DNA of 64,000 bases from Pseudomonadota bacterium. Lineage in GTDB: Bacteria; Pseudomonadota; Gammaproteobacteria; Burkholderiales; Burkholderiaceae_C. Below are positions 61,698 to 64,000 of this stretch, one piece after another. The position numbers and the translations under genes are program-made. Positions within the stretch are counted from its first letter, which is position 1. The number at the start of each line of letters is the position of its first letter. The notes below the pieces were generated by a model. It saw nothing but the letters and a program-made list of their open reading frames with translations, was not told the DNA's origin and did no database searches. The stretch covers positions 1 through 64,000 of the forward strand of contig JAKOZT010000137.1 in the NCBI GenBank assembly GCA_029779845.1. The letters run 5' to 3'.

Positions 61698-63068
61698 GTG
61701 ACGAACCCGACACGCCGCATCCGTCGCGTCCTGGTGGCCAACCGGGGCGAGATCGCCGTTCGCATCCAGCGCGCCTGCCGCGAACTCGACATCGAGGTCG
61801 TGCAGGTCTACTCCGAGGCCGATCGCGACTCGCTGGCCGTGCAGCTCGCCGACCACGCGGTCTGCATCGGTCCGGCGCGTTCGGCCGACAGCTATCTGCG
61901 CGGCGACCTGGTGCTGCAGGCCGCACGCGCCTTCCGGGCCGACGCGATCCACCCCGGCTACGGCTTCCTCTCGGAGAACGCCGCCTTCGCCGCGCTGTGC
62001 GAGCGCGAAGGCGTCGTCTTCATCGGCCCGCCGAGCGGCGTCATCGCGACGATGGGCGACAAGGCGTCGGCCCGCGCCCAGGCGGTGGCGGCCGGCGTGC
62101 CCGTCACGCCCGGCTCGAGCGGCACCGTCCAGAGCGCCGAGGCCGCCCTGCGCGTCGCCGCCGAACTCGGCTATCCGGTGATCCTGAAGGCCGTCGCCGG
62201 CGGCGGCGGGCGCGGCATGCGGATCGTCGAGCGCGAGGCCGATCTGCGCGGGCACTTCGAGGCCGCCGTGCGCGAAGCCGCCGCCGCTTTCGGCGACGGC
62301 GCGATGTACGTCGAGAAGTACCTGACGCGGATCCGCCACGTCGAGATCCAGGTGCTGTCGGACGGCCATACCGTGCTGCATCTGGGCGAACGCGACTGCT
62401 CGTCGCAGCGGCGCAACCAGAAGCTCGTCGAAGAAAGCCCGTCGCCGGGGCTGTCGGCCGCCATGCGCGAAGCGATGGGCGCCGCCGCCGTAAAGCTGTG
62501 CGAGCACGTCGGCTACCGCAGCGCTGGCACGATCGAGTGCATTCACGATCCGGTGCACGACCGCTTCTATTTCATGGAGATGAACACGCGCGTGCAGGTC
62601 GAGCATCCGGTGAGCGAATGCGTCACCGGGATCGACATCGTCAAGGAGCAGATCCGCATCGCACGCGGCGAAGGACTGTCGCTGCGCCAGCAGGACGTGG
62701 GGCTGCGCGGCCACGCGATCGAGTGCCGCATCAACGCCGAGGCGCCCGAGCGCAGCTTCGCGCCCTGCCCCGGCCTGATCGGCGAGCTGCGGTGGCCGGG
62801 CGGCCCGGGGGTGCGCGTGGATTCGCACCTGTTCAGCGGCTACCGCGTGCCCCCGAACTACGACTCGCTGCTGGCCAAGCTGGTGTGCTGGGGCCGCGAC
62901 CGCGGCGAAGCGCTGGCCCGCATGCAGCGCGCGCTGGCCGAACTGCGCATCGACGGCGTCGAGACCACCGCGCCCTTCCTCGCCCGCCTGCTTGCCAGCG
63001 ACGTGTTCGTGCGCGGCGAGGTGGACACACGCTACGTCGAACGTTTCATCCGGGAATCGACCACATGA
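61698..63068 (+). CDS. accC: Biotin carboxylase (AccC-like)
   Basis: A 456-residue ATP-grasp enzyme that carboxylates the biotin of the carrier encoded upstream. Motifs are VLVANRGEIAVRI, KAVAGGGGRGMRIVE, LGERDCSSQRRNQKLVEE, FMEMNTRVQVEHPVSE and the C-terminal SHLFSGYRVPPNYDSLLAKL. Length equals stand-alone AccC (about 450). GTG start nine bases after accB; its stop overlaps the ATG of the carboxyltransferase gene, so the three subunits are co-translated. It is distinct from the fused alpha subunit at 26300-28285. Confidence 0.92.
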   Translation: MTNPTRRIRRVLVANRGEIAVRIQRACRELDIEVVQVYSEADRDSLAVQLADHAVCIGPARSADSYLRGDLVLQAARAFRADAIHPGYGFLSENAAFAALCEREGVVFIGPPSGVIATMGDKASARAQAVAAGVPVTPGSSGTVQSAEAALRVAAELGYPVILKAVAGGGGRGMRIVEREADLRGHFEAAVREAAAAFGDGAMYVEKYLTRIRHVEIQVLSDGHTVLHLGERDCSSQRRNQKLVEESPSPGLSAAMREAMGAAAVKLCEHVGYRSAGTIECIHDPVHDRFYFMEMNTRVQVEHPVSECVTGIDIVKEQIRIARGEGLSLRQQDVGLRGHAIECRINAEAPERSFAPCPGLIGELRWPGGPGVRVDSHLFSGYRVPPNYDSLLAKLVCWGRDRGEALARMQRALAELRIDGVETTAPFLARLLASDVFVRGEVDTRYVERFIRESTT

Positions 63069-64000
63069 CATCCACCCCCGCCGCGGCCGACGGACGTTTC
63101 GGCCTGATCGACGTGACGCTGCGCGACGCCCACCAGTGCCTGTGGTCGACGCGCATGACGACGGCGATGATGACGCCGATGCTGTCGACCATCGACCGCA
63201 TCGGCTACGAGTACATCAACATCCTCGGCGGCGCCGTGTTCGACGTGCAGGTGCGCTACCTGCACGAGAACCCCTGGGACCGCGTCGGGCTGCTGTGCGA
63301 GCACCTGCGCACGCCGTGCGACGGCCTCACCCGCGGGCAGAGCCTCTACACGTTCGAGCTGTTTCCGGACGACCTGGTCGCGCTGAACTCGAAGGCGCTC
63401 GCGCGCCGCGGCCTGAAGGTGCTGACGGTGTACGACGCGCTCAACGACATGCGCAACGTCGAGTCGTCGGTCACGTCGGCGCACGACGCCGGCATGGCGG
63501 TCAACGCGATGATGGTCTACACGCTGTCGCCGGTGCACACCGATGCCTACTACGTCGAGCGCGCGCGCGAACTCGTCGCGCTGAAGGCCGAGTTCATCTC
63601 GATCAAGGACCCCACCGGCCTGCTGACGCCCGAGCGGGCCGAAACGCTGTTCCCGGCGGTGGTGGCCGCGGTCGGCGGCATCCCGCTGCAGCTGCACATG
63701 CACTGCCAGTCGGCGCTGGCGCCGCAGGTCTACGAAGTGGCGATGCGCTGCGGTTTCCGCTACGGCCACACCGCCGTCGAGCCGCTCGCCAACGGCGCTT
63801 CGCTGCCCGCGGCCGAAGAGATCGATGCGCGCGCGCGGGCGCTGGGGCTGCACACCGGCATCGACCGGAGCGCGCTGGCCGACGCGAGCGGCTATTTCGC
63901 GTGCCTGGCCGAACGCGAACGCAAGCCGCGCGGCCGGGTGGCCGCCTGCGATCCGGCGTTGTACGAGCATCAGGTGCCGGGCGGCATGATCTCGAACCTG
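63065..64000 (+). CDS. Oxaloacetate decarboxylase alpha / pyruvate carboxylase B-like carboxyltransferase, partial
   Basis: The open frame runs through the window end: 312 codons of an HMG-CoA-lyase-like TIM-barrel carboxyltransferase. Metal-binding and catalytic features are VTLRDAHQCLWSTRM (near 17-31), ILGGAVFDVQVRYL, YDALNDMRNVES, ISIKDPTGLL and the metal ligands in LHMHCQS. Relatives move a carboxyl group between biotin and pyruvate or a related keto acid. With separate AccB and AccC it would form a three-subunit enzyme. The sequence departs from canonical OadA (for example ELFPDDLVALNSKAL), so the acceptor is uncertain. ATG at 63065 overlaps the accC stop. Confidence 0.87.
   Translation, partial: MTSTPAAADGRFGLIDVTLRDAHQCLWSTRMTTAMMTPMLSTIDRIGYEYINILGGAVFDVQVRYLHENPWDRVGLLCEHLRTPCDGLTRGQSLYTFELFPDDLVALNSKALARRGLKVLTVYDALNDMRNVESSVTSAHDAGMAVNAMMVYTLSPVHTDAYYVERARELVALKAEFISIKDPTGLLTPERAETLFPAVVAAVGGIPLQLHMHCQSALAPQVYEVAMRCGFRYGHTAVEPLANGASLPAAEEIDARARALGLHTGIDRSALADASGYFACLAERERKPRGRVAACDPALYEHQVPGGMISNL

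Overview
The window is very GC-rich DNA with dense, mostly overlapping genes. It looks like a betaproteobacterium of the order Burkholderiales (Rubrivivax/Leptothrix-like). The indications are the codon bias, a Gram-negative porin of the betaproteobacterial type, the many acyl-CoA catabolic paralogues, and RHS genes of the sort found there. The genus assignment is inference; no rRNA or complete tRNA gene is present.

Region 1 (1-17.8 kb) is accessory DNA. It starts with a damaged IS66 element abutting a 5'-truncated IS1634-type transposase gene. An RHS polymorphic-toxin locus follows, split over two overlapping genes that each carry a signal peptide, with a Cys-rich variable tip and a small putative immunity gene. 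After a second IS66 fragment comes a minus-strand pair: an 1869-residue tyrosine-recombinase-like protein and an unknown 281-residue partner. Divergent from it is a VapB45/VapC45-type toxin-antitoxin pair. This block ends at a 3' remnant of a tRNA (closest to initiator tRNA) and a porin 3' remnant, so it looks like an integrated island.

Region 2 (17.8-56.7 kb) is chromosomal: panD, then a large acyl-CoA catabolic gene cluster. It holds three flavin oxidoreductases of the nitronate-monooxygenase/enoyl-CoA reductase type, an IpdAB-like CoA-transferase pair, four acyl-CoA dehydrogenases, a biotin-dependent acyl-CoA carboxylase (alpha and beta) with an enoyl-CoA hydratase, a LivGHMF-type ABC uptake system with its binding protein and an acyl-CoA ligase, a MaoC hydratase, a class III CoA-transferase, a second degenerate acyl-CoA ligase, a metallo-hydrolase, a second enoyl-CoA hydratase, an Ltp2-like thiolase with its DUF35 partner, a porin, EtfAB and an AtuA-family protein. 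Three AraC-type regulators sit among them. Three sets of repeated promoter-proximal motifs suggest that the separate operons form one regulon. The logic is uptake, CoA activation, dehydrogenation (electrons to EtfAB), hydration, carboxylation and C-C cleavage of a branched, isoprenoid or cyclic carboxylic acid. The exact substrate cannot be read from the sequence.

Region 3 (56.7-57.9 kb) is a scar: the 3' end of an alpha/beta-hydrolase gene, then decayed AbiE-type toxin-antitoxin genes and a terminator. Region 4 (58-64 kb) holds two divergent operons, BKACE / acylating aldehyde dehydrogenase / SDR and accB / accC / carboxyltransferase (cut by the window end). They are separated by a control region with two pairs of 14-bp repeats. 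No CRISPR array was seen.
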